This document shows, one piece after another, positions 18,394 to 27,194 of a stretch of DNA of 64,000 nt. Numbering within the stretch: the stretch's first letter is position 1; each line of letters starts with the position of its first letter. This DNA is from Paenibacillus athensensis (lineage in GTDB: Bacteria > Bacillota > Bacilli > Paenibacillales > NBRC-103111): NCBI RefSeq assembly GCF_004514475.2, contig NZ_MYFO02000006.1, forward strand, positions 62,001 to 126,000, given 5' to 3'. The position numbers and the translations under genes were made by a program. A model generated the notes under the pieces. The model did no database searches, was not told where the DNA came from, and saw only the letters and a list, made by a program, of their open reading frames with translations.

Positions 18394-19052
18394 CAGCCGA
18401 TCACTTCGCTTTCAAACTGTTCGATCTGATCGTTCGTGCCAATAATCACCATCACGTCCTTCTCATTGACCACGTCGGTCGCCATCGGCGCAATAATGAC
18501 GCCGCTTTGTTTATTGATCGCCACGACGCTGCAGCCGTACTTGGCCCGGGGGTCCAAATCCTTGATTGATTTGCCGCACAAACGCCGCGGCACCGACAGC
18601 TCGGCAATCGTATAGTCCTTGGATAACTCGATGTAATCGAGCAGATTCGGCGAATTGAGCTGGTGCGCCACGCGGATGCCCATGTCTCGCTCCGGGAAGA
18701 TAACGCGGTCGGCGCCAATCTTGGTCAGCACCTTGCCGTGCAGCTCGGACAGCGCCTTGGCCACCACCTGCTTGACGCCAAGATCCTTGAGCAGAATCGC
18801 TGTCAAAATGCTTGCTTGGATATCGTCGCCAATCGCCACCACAGCGCAGTCAAAGTTGCGGATGCCGAGCGACTTGAGCACTTCCTCATCGGTTGAGTCG
18901 GCGACAACGGTATGCGTCAGCACCGCGCTCATTTCATCCACCTTTTCTTCATCTCTGTCGATGCCGAGCACCTCATGGCCGAGCTTGATCAATTCTTTGG
19001 ACAAGCTGGAGCCGAAGCGGCCGAGCCCGATGACTGCGTACTGACTTTTCAT
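18393..19052 (-). CDS. ktrA: Potassium uptake regulatory protein KtrA/KtrC (RCK domains)
   Basis: 219 aa. Peripheral gating ring of a Ktr K+ uptake system. The RCK_N Rossmann domain starts YAVIGLGRFGSSL, with an acidic end of the second strand (GIDRDEEKV). The C-terminal RCK_C domain (about 140-215, IAELSVPRRLCGKSI) binds c-di-AMP in known homologues. It lies 12 bases after ktrB and overlaps the antiporter start by one base. Whether it is the A or C paralogue cannot be settled. Confidence 0.95.
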   Translation of the reverse strand: MKSQYAVIGLGRFGSSLSKELIKLGHEVLGIDRDEEKVDEMSAVLTHTVVADSTDEEVLKSLGIRNFDCAVVAIGDDIQASILTAILLKDLGVKQVVAKALSELHGKVLTKIGADRVIFPERDMGIRVAHQLNSPNLLDYIELSKDYTIAELSVPRRLCGKSIKDLDPRAKYGCSVVAINKQSGVIIAPMATDVVNEKDVMVIIGTNDQIEQFESEVIG

Positions 19053-19064
19053 GCCTGATATCCC

Positions 19065-20420
19065 CTATCCAATCGTAATTTTGCCTTCCGGGTAGCGGTA
19101 AAGCTCCTTCTCCGGCTTTGGCTGTAAGGCGTAAGCGAGCGTAATCGGCCCGAGGCGGCCGGCAAACATCATAACGCTAATCATGATTTTGCCAAACACC
19201 GTCAGCGCGGGCGTCAGCCCCATCGACAAGCCGACTGTGCCAAACGCCGAGGTCACCTCAAACAAGATTTTCAAAAATTGCGCATCCTCGGTCGTTGACA
19301 GCAGCATCGACACGAAGATCACAAGAAACAAGGCGATCATAACAAGTGTAATCGCTTTGAGAATACGATTTTGCGCCAGGCGGAAGCGGAAAATGACGAT
19401 ATCCTCTTTGCCGCGGATCATCGCAATCATCGCGCCGATTAGAATGGTAAACGTCGTCGTCTTGATCCCGCCGCCGGTCGAGCCCGGCGAGGCGCCGATA
19501 AACATCAGCACGATGATGAAAAATTGCGAGGCCTGTCGCAACGAGCCGATGTCCACCGTATTCGGCCCGGCCGTACGCGGCGCGATTGACTGGAAGAACG
19601 ACGCCAGCACCTTGCCGCCGAGATGAAGCGGCCCTAGCGTTTTGGTATTTGTATATTCGAAGACAAAAATAACGATCGCCCCGAATACAATAAGGAAGGC
19701 GGTCATGCTAAGCACGACCTTGGAATGCAGCGACAGCTTGCGGGTTCGTTTGAACTCCAGCAAATCGGAAATGACGATAAAGCCGATGCCGCCGCATACA
19801 ACGAGGCTCATCGCCGTTACGTTCATTACAAAATCGTTCGCGTAGCTCGTAAATGAACTGAACGGGCCGGTAATCGGGCCGAACAAGTCGAAGCCGGCAT
19901 TATTAAACATCGAGATCGAATGCCAGACACCGTAATAAAGCGCCTTCGGAAAATCGAGATCAAAGCTCAGCCGCGCCGTAAACAGCACCGCGCCAATCGC
20001 TTCAATGCCTAGCGAGTACAGCAGCACCTTGCGGATTAGCCGCACAATCCCTTCCATGCTGCCCTGATTCAGCGCCTCCTGCAGAATGAGCCGTTCCTTC
20101 AGCGTTATTTTCTTTCGCAACACGAACGCAATCAGTGTCGACATGGTCATGAAGCCGAGACCGCCCAGCTGAATGAGCAAAATAATCACCACTTGACCAA
20201 ACGTCGTAAAGCTGGTGCCAGTGTCAACGACAACCAGACCGGTCACGCAAGTCGCCGAGGTTGCAGTGAACAAAGCGTCAATAAACGGCAGCGTGCCGCT
20301 CCCGGTCGTCGCGATGGGCAGCATAAGCAGCAAAGTTCCGCATAGAATGATGCCGGCAAAGCCCAGAACCAGAATTTGCGGAGGCATCAGCCGCAGCAGC
20401 GGATTTTTAATTTTTTTCAT
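19065..20420 (-). CDS. ktrB: Potassium uptake channel subunit KtrB/KtrD (TrkH family)
   Basis: 451 aa. K+-translocating membrane subunit with four channel-like repeats. The first filter region reads TATSATCVTGLVVVDTGTSF and the third APRTAGPNTVD. ASPGSTGGGIKTTTF is also present. The ATG at 20420 has AGGGGGA upstream. A GTG-like longer start would run into the riboswitch terminator. It is the first gene of ktrB-ktrA-antiporter, behind a ydaO-type riboswitch, so transcription should fall when c-di-AMP (and so K+) is high. Confidence 0.95.
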   Translation of the reverse strand: MKKIKNPLLRLMPPQILVLGFAGIILCGTLLLMLPIATTGSGTLPFIDALFTATSATCVTGLVVVDTGTSFTTFGQVVIILLIQLGGLGFMTMSTLIAFVLRKKITLKERLILQEALNQGSMEGIVRLIRKVLLYSLGIEAIGAVLFTARLSFDLDFPKALYYGVWHSISMFNNAGFDLFGPITGPFSSFTSYANDFVMNVTAMSLVVCGGIGFIVISDLLEFKRTRKLSLHSKVVLSMTAFLIVFGAIVIFVFEYTNTKTLGPLHLGGKVLASFFQSIAPRTAGPNTVDIGSLRQASQFFIIVLMFIGASPGSTGGGIKTTTFTILIGAMIAMIRGKEDIVIFRFRLAQNRILKAITLVMIALFLVIFVSMLLSTTEDAQFLKILFEVTSAFGTVGLSMGLTPALTVFGKIMISVMMFAGRLGPITLAYALQPKPEKELYRYPEGKITIG

Positions 20421-20437
20421 AAGTCCCCCTGTACACA

Positions 20438-20463
20438 CAAAAAAGACACTGGAAATCCAATGC
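20438..20463 (-). terminator. Terminator of the c-di-AMP riboswitch
   Basis: Minus strand CATTGG-ATTT-CCAGTG stem (one G-U pair), then TCTTTTTTG, between the aptamer and ktrB. Confidence 0.75.
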
Positions 20464-20585
20464 CTTGAACGGTTATGGTTCCTGACGCAAAGCCTACGAG
20501 GTTAGCTGACGGATTCGGATGCGTGGATCACCCTATTTGCAGCCCGGCTGCAAAATTCACCCCAATTTCATGGTTCCCCCGTTTT
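20464..20585 (-). promoter_or_regulatory. c-di-AMP riboswitch (ydaO/yuaA class)
   Basis: Minus strand leader with the class hallmarks in order: CGGGGGAACC, TTGGGGTGAA, AGGGTG, CCGAATCCGTCAGCTAACC (about 20521-20503), CTCGTAGGC and AGGAACC. It is followed by a terminator and ktrB. In this class, bound c-di-AMP favours termination and lowers K+ uptake or cell-wall gene expression. Confidence 0.93.
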
Positions 20586-20631
20586 CGTAAAGAAATTCGG
20601 CTTTTTATTCAATTGATATGAATTATATCGC

Positions 20632-20661
20632 TGTTTCCGCTTTAAAGACAAAGTCATTTTC
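20632..20661 (-). promoter_or_regulatory. Probable promoter of the ktr riboswitch transcript
   Basis: Minus strand TTGTCT (20661-20656), 18-base spacer, TATAAT (20637-20632), about 50 bases upstream of the aptamer. Confidence 0.6.
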
Positions 20662-20841
20662 GGCGGATTTGGGCGTATTTTCCGAGCATGGGACACGGTT
20701 TGATAAGCTGGACAGGAACTTCTGCTGCAAAATCTCGCATTTACCCTCATTTGCGAGCGCTTTGAAGGCAATTGGCATTCTTTTTGATCTATGTTAAGTT
20801 AAGGGTAACCGATTTTCCAATTTGCTGCTGAAGGAGCTGCT

Positions 20842-22455
20842 TTGTTGAACGTGCGATGGAATCGCTTTTTGGTGCTGCTGGCCGCGATTGGCCTTGTGCT
20901 TTATTTTGGCGTGAATGCGCTCTATCATCAGCGGGCGGACCTGGAGCCACCGACCGAGGACCCTTCGATTACGAAGCAGGATGCTGCGAAAGCGGCAGCC
21001 GATTTTGTGCGCGAACGCTTTGATACGGGAGAGCCGCGAACGTTTGTTTATTATCAGACGGAAAAAACGCGCAGCGGTTACCTGCAAAAAACGCACCTGC
21101 TCAGCGCCTACAATCAAGCTTACGGCGAGCGTGTTCCGCTCGATTATTACGAAGTGGAGCTTTCGACACCGCTTGAGCAAGCGCATTATTTTGTCAAAGT
21201 GAACTACCATACCGGCGACATTGTCGGCTGGTCTACCCGGGCCGGCGGCAACGGGCCCGTCCGCTTGCCAGACGGTCAAACGGAGCGCCAAGCCGGCGAA
21301 GCGCTGGTCGCGCAAGGCTGGGACCCGGAGGACTTCAAGCTGCAGCCGGCCGATACCCAAACCCCGGGGCAGCTGGTTTATGAAAAAACGAGCGGAACGA
21401 TCGGCGAAGCCAAGCTGCAAATCCGCCTATCGTTTACAGAAAACGGCGAGCTGTCCGTCTACGAGCCCGGCTTTTCGATCCCCGAAACGGAGAAACAGTG
21501 GCTGGAACGTCAGGACAAATCGGCTTCGATCATGACCTGGATCAGCACCGGCTTCAGCGTACTGTTGGCCATCGGCGGCGTCATTGCCGCCATTATCGCG
21601 CGCAAGCGGATGAATTTTCGCAAGGGGCTTTTGCTCACCGTCCTCTTTACGACGATATATATCGTCAACAACCTGAACATGTACCCTTCCTTTAAAGCGA
21701 TGATCGGAACCGACACCTATCCGGGCGCAGCCATCTTCGGCATGGTGTTCGTCAATTTCGCGACGCTGCTGATGGCGCTGTGGGTGTATATCTCGTTGGC
21801 CGCAGGCCACCAGCTCTGGGAGCAGGCCGGGTTGACCCGGCTGTCTTGGCCAGGATGGCGCGAGCCCGGCTTTGGCCGCAGCGTGCTGAGCGGTATGGGG
21901 CGCGGCTATTTGCTGGCGATTTTCCTGCTTGGCGTTCAGCAAGCCCTGTTCTATACGGGCGAAACCGCCTTCGGCGTCTGGTCGGTCAATGATGCGAGCA
22001 ATTCGCTGCTCAACCTGCTCGTCCCCGGCCTGTTCCCGCTGATGGCGTGGGCAGCGGCGATTTCCGAGGAAGCGGCCTACCGGGTGTTCGGCATTGCCTG
22101 GTTTAAAAAGCTGCTGCGCTTCGATTTCATCGCCGTGCTTGTGCCCAGCGTCTTTTGGGCGGCCAGTCACACGCTATATCCGATCTATCCGGTGTACACC
22201 CGGCTGATCGAGGTAACGGTCATCGGCGTCATTCTTGGCTATGCCTATTTGAAATACGGCTTTATGACAACGCTGTTCGCCCATGCCTGCATGGACAGCA
22301 TTCTGATGGGATTGTCGCTGCTCGGGATAGGTGATGCCGGACATGTCGTGCTCGGCGCCTTCTACGTGCTGCTGCCGGCGCTGATTGCGCTGGCGCTGGC
22401 TTGGCTGCACAAGCGGCGCGGCAACAGCAGCAGCGCGGTCGAAACGCCGGCTTGA
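20842..22455 (+). CDS. CPBP-family (Abi) intramembrane metalloprotease with large N-terminal domain
   Basis: About 537 aa. There is one N-terminal membrane segment (WNRFLVLLAAIGLVLYFGVNAL). A roughly 200-residue probably extracytoplasmic part follows, and then a multi-span C-terminal CPBP domain. Its motifs are visible: EEAAYRVFG (EExxxR, about residue 413), WAASHTLYP (FxxxH-like) and FAHACMDS (HxxxD near the end). Family members include eukaryotic prenyl-protein endopeptidases and bacteriocin self-immunity proteins. The start is a TTG (20842, or 20845 with better spacing) after AAGGAG. Confidence 0.85.
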   Translation: MLNVRWNRFLVLLAAIGLVLYFGVNALYHQRADLEPPTEDPSITKQDAAKAAADFVRERFDTGEPRTFVYYQTEKTRSGYLQKTHLLSAYNQAYGERVPLDYYEVELSTPLEQAHYFVKVNYHTGDIVGWSTRAGGNGPVRLPDGQTERQAGEALVAQGWDPEDFKLQPADTQTPGQLVYEKTSGTIGEAKLQIRLSFTENGELSVYEPGFSIPETEKQWLERQDKSASIMTWISTGFSVLLAIGGVIAAIIARKRMNFRKGLLLTVLFTTIYIVNNLNMYPSFKAMIGTDTYPGAAIFGMVFVNFATLLMALWVYISLAAGHQLWEQAGLTRLSWPGWREPGFGRSVLSGMGRGYLLAIFLLGVQQALFYTGETAFGVWSVNDASNSLLNLLVPGLFPLMAWAAAISEEAAYRVFGIAWFKKLLRFDFIAVLVPSVFWAASHTLYPIYPVYTRLIEVTVIGVILGYAYLKYGFMTTLFAHACMDSILMGLSLLGIGDAGHVVLGAFYVLLPALIALALAWLHKRRGNSSSAVETPA

Positions 22456-22491
22456 CGGCGCTGCGCAGCGGAATGCTGCAGCCGCAGGCCA

Positions 22492-22534
22492 AAAAGGGAT
22501 GAAGCAGATACGCTCTGCATTCATCCCTTTTTTT
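22492..22534. terminator. Bidirectional terminator between CPBP gene and uvrC
   Basis: AAAGGGATGAA...TTCATCCCTTT stem with flanking A and T runs. The following 200 bases up to the uvrC stop are very C-rich and hold no gene that I can support. Confidence 0.85.
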
Positions 22535-22748
22535 GCGGCTGGGCCGGCAGCGCTGCTGCGGTCGCCGGTCCTGGCGGCACGCTCGCGGAAGCGCCAGCCG
22601 GTTCCTGAGGCAGCTTATCTGTCCCCGCTCGCAGCCCGCTCCCGCACCGACAAGCCCTGCCTCTGCCCCGCAGCCCGCTCCGCCGCTCTGCCTCGCCCGC
22701 ATTCGTCCGCGCGCCGGCATCCGCCCGCTTCGCCTTCCGCCGCAGCGC

Positions 22749-24719
22749 TCACTCCGCTCCCGTCGCCGCAGCTTCGCCGGCCCCGTCCGGCTCCACCGGC
22801 GTCCGGTCCGGCTCCGGCTCCGCCTCGGCGTCGCCGCGCAGCGCGCGCAAAATCTCGCCGGCCAGCTTCGCCCCGATGCCCAACTCCTTGAAATCGTCAA
22901 CCGACGCTTCCTTGATTTTGCGCACCGAGCCGAAATGCTTGAGCAGCGCCTTGCGCCGCTTCTCGCCAATGCCGGGAATCGCGTCCAGCTGCGACACGAC
23001 CATCGACTTGGCGCGCGTCTCGCGGTGGAACGTGATCGCAAAGCGATGTACCTCGTCCTGAATGCGCTGCAGCAGGTAGAACTCCTGGCTGTCGCGCGGC
23101 AGCGGCACGACCTCCGGCGGATCGCCGGACATCAGCTGCGCCGTGCGGTGCTTGGCATCCTTGACGAGACCGCACACCGGCGTGTACAAGCCAAGCTCGT
23201 TCTCCAGCACGTCAATTGCCGCCGAGATTTGCCCCTTGCCGCCGTCGACAACGATCAAATCCGGCATCGGCAGCTGTTCCTTGAGCACCCGCTCGTAGCG
23301 GCGGCGGATCACCTCGCGCATCGTTTCGTAATCGTCAGGCCCCTGCACCGTCTTCACCTTGTACTTGCGGTATTCCTTGCGGTCCGGCTTGCCGTCGACG
23401 AACACAACCATCGCCGACACCGGATTCGTGCCTTGAATGTTCGAGTTATCGAACGCTTCAATCCGGCGAATCGTTCCGGTGCCAAGCAGCTGCCCGAGAT
23501 TCTCCACGGCCTTGACCGAACGGGCCGCATCCCGCTCCAGCATACGGAACTTCTCGTCCAGCGCCATGCGCGCATTATCCCGCGCCATATCGACCATTTG
23601 CTTCTTCAAGCCGCGCTGCGGCACGTATACCTTCACCTTCAGCCACGACTCCAACGCCTCGCGGACGTCCTTCTCCTCCGGCGCCAGCGCAGCCGCCGAC
23701 TCGCCTTGCTCCCCGTTTGCGCCCTGCTCCGCCCGCACCGCTTCAGCCGCAGGCAGCGGCGGCAAAAAAATCTCCTTGGGCAGCGCCGGATTGTCGCTGT
23801 ACATCTGCGTCACATACGAAATAAAATCATCGTACTCCTCGCCGTAATACGGGAACAGCGATACATGCCGCTCGATCAGCTTGCCCTGACGCATATATTG
23901 AATGTGTACGGCCATCCAGCCCTTGTCCACGGTATATCCGAACACATCGCGGTCCACCGCATCCACCGTCGTAATTTTCTGCTTCTCCATCACGGCGTCG
24001 ATGCTCATAATCTGGTCGCGCAGCTCCTTGGCCCGCTCGAAATTCAGCTCCTCCGACGCCGCCAGCATCTTGTCGGTCAGCTCTTTCTTGATCTCCTCGT
24101 GCCCGCCGTTCAGAAAACGCGCGATCTGCTGCACCAGCTTGTCGTTCGTCTCCGCCGGCACCTCCTGCACGCACGGCGCGAGACATTGCCCCATATGATA
24201 ATACAAGCACACCTTGTCGGGCAGGGTTTTGCACTTGCGCAGCGGATACAGCCGGTCAAGCAGCTTTTTCGTCTCCTGCGCGGCGTACGCGTTCGGGTAC
24301 GGACCGAAATATTTCCCCTTGTCCTTGTACACCCGGCGCGTCACTTCCAGCCGCGGATGCTCATCGTGCGTAATTTTGATATAAGGAAATGTCTTGTCGT
24401 CCTTGAGCAGCACATTGAACCGCGGGTGATGCTGCTTGATCAGATTGCACTCCAGAATGAGCGCCTCCATATTGCTGGAGGTGATAATATATTCAAAATC
24501 GCGGATCTCGCTGACGAGCCGCTGCGTTTTTGCATCGTGACTGCCGGTAAAATAGGAACGGACCCGATTTTTCAGCACCTTGGCCTTGCCGACGTAGATG
24601 ATCGTGCCCTCGCGATTTTTCATCAAATAGCAACCGGGCTTGTCCGGCAGCAGCGCCAGCTTGCCGCGGATCGTCTCCAGACTGCGTTCCTTCGCCTCGC
24701 GTTCTTCCTCTCCACTCAT
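22749..24719 (-). CDS. uvrC: Excinuclease ABC subunit UvrC
   Basis: 656 aa. Makes the two incisions around bulky DNA lesions in nucleotide excision repair, recruited by UvrB. The N-terminal GIY-YIG nuclease domain is seen in GCYLMKN...[15 protein letters not shown]. Next come a UVR domain ([22 protein letters not shown]), the RNase H-like 5' nuclease domain ([16 protein letters not shown]) and a C-terminal helix-hairpin-helix ([15 protein letters not shown]). The tail after it is Glu/Pro/Ala-rich and probably disordered. The ATG chosen (MSGEEERE) has GGAAAGGAG upstream. Confidence 0.98.
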   Translation of the reverse strand: MSGEEEREAKERSLETIRGKLALLPDKPGCYLMKNREGTIIYVGKAKVLKNRVRSYFTGSHDAKTQRLVSEIRDFEYIITSSNMEALILECNLIKQHHPRFNVLLKDDKTFPYIKITHDEHPRLEVTRRVYKDKGKYFGPYPNAYAAQETKKLLDRLYPLRKCKTLPDKVCLYYHMGQCLAPCVQEVPAETNDKLVQQIARFLNGGHEEIKKELTDKMLAASEELNFERAKELRDQIMSIDAVMEKQKITTVDAVDRDVFGYTVDKGWMAVHIQYMRQGKLIERHVSLFPYYGEEYDDFISYVTQMYSDNPALPKEIFLPPLPAAEAVRAEQGANGEQGESAAALAPEEKDVREALESWLKVKVYVPQRGLKKQMVDMARDNARMALDEKFRMLERDAARSVKAVENLGQLLGTGTIRRIEAFDNSNIQGTNPVSAMVVFVDGKPDRKEYRKYKVKTVQGPDDYETMREVIRRRYERVLKEQLPMPDLIVVDGGKGQISAAIDVLENELGLYTPVCGLVKDAKHRTAQLMSGDPPEVVPLPRDSQEFYLLQRIQDEVHRFAITFHRETRAKSMVVSQLDAIPGIGEKRRKALLKHFGSVRKIKEASVDDFKELGIGAKLAGEILRALRGDAEAEPEPDRTPVEPDGAGEAAATGAE

Positions 24720-24844
24720 GCTCCGCTCTCCTTTCCCGTGAAAAAAATCCCCTTGCCCCGTCTGCCAGAACGTCAACCGCTGACGGGGCTCCCGCTCCTT
24801 GACGATTCGGCAGCCGCCTCTTCGCCAAGCCTGCGGAGCAAACG

Positions 24845-24885
24845 AAAAAACCCTTTCTCAGCATAGCAGAAAAAGGGCTTTTTCT
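24845..24885 (-). terminator. Terminator downstream of trxA
   Basis: CCCTTT(CT)...(AG)AAAAAGGG hairpin with runs on both sides, 30 bases after the trxA stop on the minus strand. Confidence 0.7.
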
Positions 24886-24914
24886 CACGACTTTTCTGAC
24901 GTGAACGGTGAAGC

Positions 24915-25226
24915 TTAGTAGCGGCTAAGAACGCCTTTCAGCGCATCCTTCGATTGGAAACCAACCACCTTATCCACCGGCTGGCCGTCCTTGAACACGA
25001 TCAGCGTCGGAATGCTCATTACGCCGAAGCGGGCAGCGGATTCCGGATTGTCGTCCACATTGACCTTCGCGATTTTCACGTCGGCCATTTCAGTCGCCAG
25101 CTCTTCCAGAACAGGCGCAATCATTTTGCAAGGACCGCACCAAGGCGCCCAGAAATCAACGAGAACCTTGCCGGAACCCTCAACCTCTGTGTTAAAATTT
25201 TGGTCGGAAACATTTACAATTGCCAT
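24915..25226 (-). CDS. trxA: Thioredoxin TrxA
   Basis: 103 aa, the standard length. General protein disulfide reductase of the cytoplasm, reduced by thioredoxin reductase. Active site WCGPC at about residues 28-32, cis-proline in SIPTLIVF, and a C-terminal helix. The ATG (MAIVNVSD) has GGAGGAA nine bases upstream. It is monocistronic, with its own terminator. Confidence 0.98.
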   Translation of the reverse strand: MAIVNVSDQNFNTEVEGSGKVLVDFWAPWCGPCKMIAPVLEELATEMADVKIAKVNVDDNPESAARFGVMSIPTLIVFKDGQPVDKVVGFQSKDALKGVLSRY

Positions 25227-25341
25227 TGGAAGTTCCTCCTTCATAGAGTGTAAAATATAGCATCAAGTAGGATTGTAGCTACTGATGTTGTCAACATGTA
25301 AAGTATACCACATCGCTTGCCCATTTCAACCGAACCGGCGG

Positions 25342-25758
25342 CTAGTGAATCGCTGGGTTATCGTCCATTCGCGGCGCAGCGGCTGCAGGCGCTTGCTGCT
25401 CACCGCCATTGCGATCCTGCTGAATGTAGATGATCCGGTCCTTCAGATTGGCCTGGATCAGCTCCAGCATTTCCATCTGCTTGTTGATTTGCTGCAGCCG
25501 CTCCTCGTAGATCGGCAGCAGATCGTCGCACATCGCTTCCGGGTGCTTCATCACGCAATTGAGGAAACCTTCAATCTGCTCGGTGGTAAAACCAAGGCTC
25601 AAATAAAACTGGATCGTCTTGACCCGGTCCACCGTCATCCGGTTGAAATTGCGGTAGCCGTTCTCGCCGCGTTCAGTGGCGATCAGGCCTTTTTGCTCGT
25701 AATACCGCAGCGACCGAACGCTCGCTCCGGTTAACTTCGACAGCTCGCTGATCCGCAT
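25342..25758 (-). CDS. MerR-family transcriptional regulator
   Basis: 138 aa. N-terminal winged helix domain (RISELSKLTGASVRSLRYYEQKG), then a dimerisation coiled coil (about 80-115) and a short Gln/Ala/Pro-rich tail. The only cysteines lie in NCVMKHPEAMC, which does not make a clear metal site, so the signal is unknown. The ATG at 25758 has AAGGTG upstream; a GTG three codons earlier is possible. A perfect dyad in an over-long promoter spacer directly upstream indicates autoregulation of the MerR kind. Confidence 0.93.
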   Translation of the reverse strand: MRISELSKLTGASVRSLRYYEQKGLIATERGENGYRNFNRMTVDRVKTIQFYLSLGFTTEQIEGFLNCVMKHPEAMCDDLLPIYEERLQQINKQMEMLELIQANLKDRIIYIQQDRNGGEQQAPAAAAPRMDDNPAIH

Positions 25759-25795
25759 GGCGTTCACCTTTTCCCTTGATCAAGTGGATGTTCTT

Positions 25796-25827
25796 ATTGT
25801 AAACCATGACACTAATGTCATAGTCAA
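25796..25827 (-). promoter_or_regulatory. MerR-type promoter with operator dyad
   Basis: Minus strand TTGACT (25827-25822), 20-base spacer, TACAAT (25801-25796). The spacer holds the perfect inverted repeat ATGACA-N4-TGTCAT (25806-25821). A long spacer with a central dyad is the hallmark of MerR-activated promoters. Confidence 0.85.
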
Positions 25828-25895
25828 GCGCTATTTTGCCCGTTTTTGTCCGCCAGCCACAACACATTGTTTGCACAATTGTCACTTTCATCGGC

Positions 25896-25925
25896 TTTAC
25901 AACTTTCCTGCAAGTTGGGTATACT
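25896..25925 (+). promoter_or_regulatory. Promoter of the YqzM-like gene
   Basis: TTTACA (25896-25901), 18-base spacer, TATACT (25920-25925), 39 bases ahead of the ATG. Confidence 0.7.
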
Positions 25926-25963
25926 AATCCTATGTTAAAGACGGACATTGGGGGTACACAAAA

Positions 25964-26110
25964 ATGAGCGATCCTAAGCATCCTGAGCTTCACGTGAACG
26001 AAGAGCCAAGAAACGACTTTATGGATACGGCCATCGGCTTCGGCGCCTTTTTCGGCATCCTGCTCGTCATGGGCATTATCGCCACAGTGATCAAGCTGGT
26101 TCAAGGCTAA
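25964..26110 (+). CDS. Small single-span membrane protein, YqzM family
   Basis: 48 aa. A hydrophilic N-terminus (MSDPKHPELHVNEEPRNDF) is followed by one membrane helix (IGFGAFFGILLVMGIIATVI) and a short tail. It resembles the YqzM family of Bacillus in size and in the DTAIGFGAFFG block. Function is unknown. It has its own promoter and a strong terminator 18 bases after the stop. Confidence 0.8.
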   Translation: MSDPKHPELHVNEEPRNDFMDTAIGFGAFFGILLVMGIIATVIKLVQG

Positions 26111-26127
26111 TTTCCGCTATACAGACG

Positions 26128-26156
26128 AAAGACCTCCCGATTCGGGGGGTCTTTTT
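26128..26156. terminator. Terminator between the YqzM-like gene and dnaI
   Basis: AAAGACCTCCC-GATTC-GGGGGGTCTTTTT hairpin between convergent genes. Confidence 0.9.
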
Positions 26157-26201
26157 GCGTGGCTGACCGTCTGGTCCGCGAGCCGAGAGGCCCGTCCGAC
26201 G

Positions 26202-27152
26202 TTACTCCGCGCGTTTGTTCGTGCCATTGACGACAACCACATCGACGTAATGCCGAATGCGGTCCATAATGCGCTGGCCTTTATACACCTCGTCGCCGTC
26301 CTTGCTCGTGAAGCTGAAATGCTTTTCCAGACCGGACAGCTCATAATTCGAGGTAAAAAACGTCGGCTTGCGGTTCATCCGGTGATTGAGAATCGCTCCG
26401 ATCACATGATCGCGCAGCCACGGATTCAAATTCTCCGCCCCGATGTCGTCAAACACGAGCAAATCCGTTTCCTTGAGCAGCTCGATCGTTTCCTTGAGCT
26501 TGTACGGCTCCTGGAACATCCCCTTCAAATCCTCGGCAAAATCCGGCATGTACACAATCGCCCCGGTCAATCCATGCTTGGCAAGCTGGTACAGCATATA
26601 ACACATCAGGAACGTCTTGCCTGTGCCGAAACGTCCGGTCAAATACAGGCCGCGCGTCTGCAAGCCCTCTTCGATCGTGCGGGTCACATAAGCGCTGATT
26701 TGATCGACGGCAATAGCTCTCTCCAGATCTTTGTCAAAAATATCTTCAAACGAATAGCTTTGACTGACCATCCGCGGATCGACATGAAAGGTGCGAATCC
26801 GGCTGCTGATCGCGTCCTGCACCTGCTTGGCCGTAAACTTCTTGCAAGACACCTTCTCCTCGTGAATGTACGTCCGCTCGCCGGTCGTCTCTGCCGTCAG
26901 CATCGTATAGTGGCCGGTCATATCGTTCGGACAGCGCTCAAGCCCCGGGCAATTCGAACAAGTGTGGTATTCCGTGACGTATTGGTACAGCTTGTTCATA
27001 TTGATTTTGATCGTGTAGTCGTCCACTGTCGGGTATTTCTGGCGAAATTTGCGGATCAGCGGGTCGTCCAGCACCTGACGGATGCGCGTCTCGGCATTTT
27101 TTCTCCATGAAGCATCCGGCATCGATTTTAAAATATCGGATAGCGATTCCAC
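26202..27152 (-). CDS. dnaI: Primosomal protein DnaI (helicase loader)
   Basis: 316 aa. AAA+ ATPase that loads the replicative helicase DnaC onto DNA together with DnaB and DnaD. The N-terminal helicase-binding domain has the zinc-site cysteines in HTCSNCPGLERCP. Walker A GRFGTGKT lies near residue 170 and Walker B LLVFDDIGAE near residue 235. The start chosen is a GTG at 27152, preceded by GAGAGGTGG. It follows dnaB at 42 bases, the usual Firmicute pair. Confidence 0.96.
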   Translation of the reverse strand: MESLSDILKSMPDASWRKNAETRIRQVLDDPLIRKFRQKYPTVDDYTIKINMNKLYQYVTEYHTCSNCPGLERCPNDMTGHYTMLTAETTGERTYIHEEKVSCKKFTAKQVQDAISSRIRTFHVDPRMVSQSYSFEDIFDKDLERAIAVDQISAYVTRTIEEGLQTRGLYLTGRFGTGKTFLMCYMLYQLAKHGLTGAIVYMPDFAEDLKGMFQEPYKLKETIELLKETDLLVFDDIGAENLNPWLRDHVIGAILNHRMNRKPTFFTSNYELSGLEKHFSFTSKDGDEVYKGQRIMDRIRHYVDVVVVNGTNKRAE

Positions 27153-27194
27153 TGTGTCCACCTCTCTTCATCAGCGTTGCTTGGCTTGGCCAAG

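Noticed and set aside
22533-24866. 777-codon plus-strand frame opposite uvrC
   Set aside because: Antisense shadow; the protein is Arg/His/Leu-rich without any recognisable domain.
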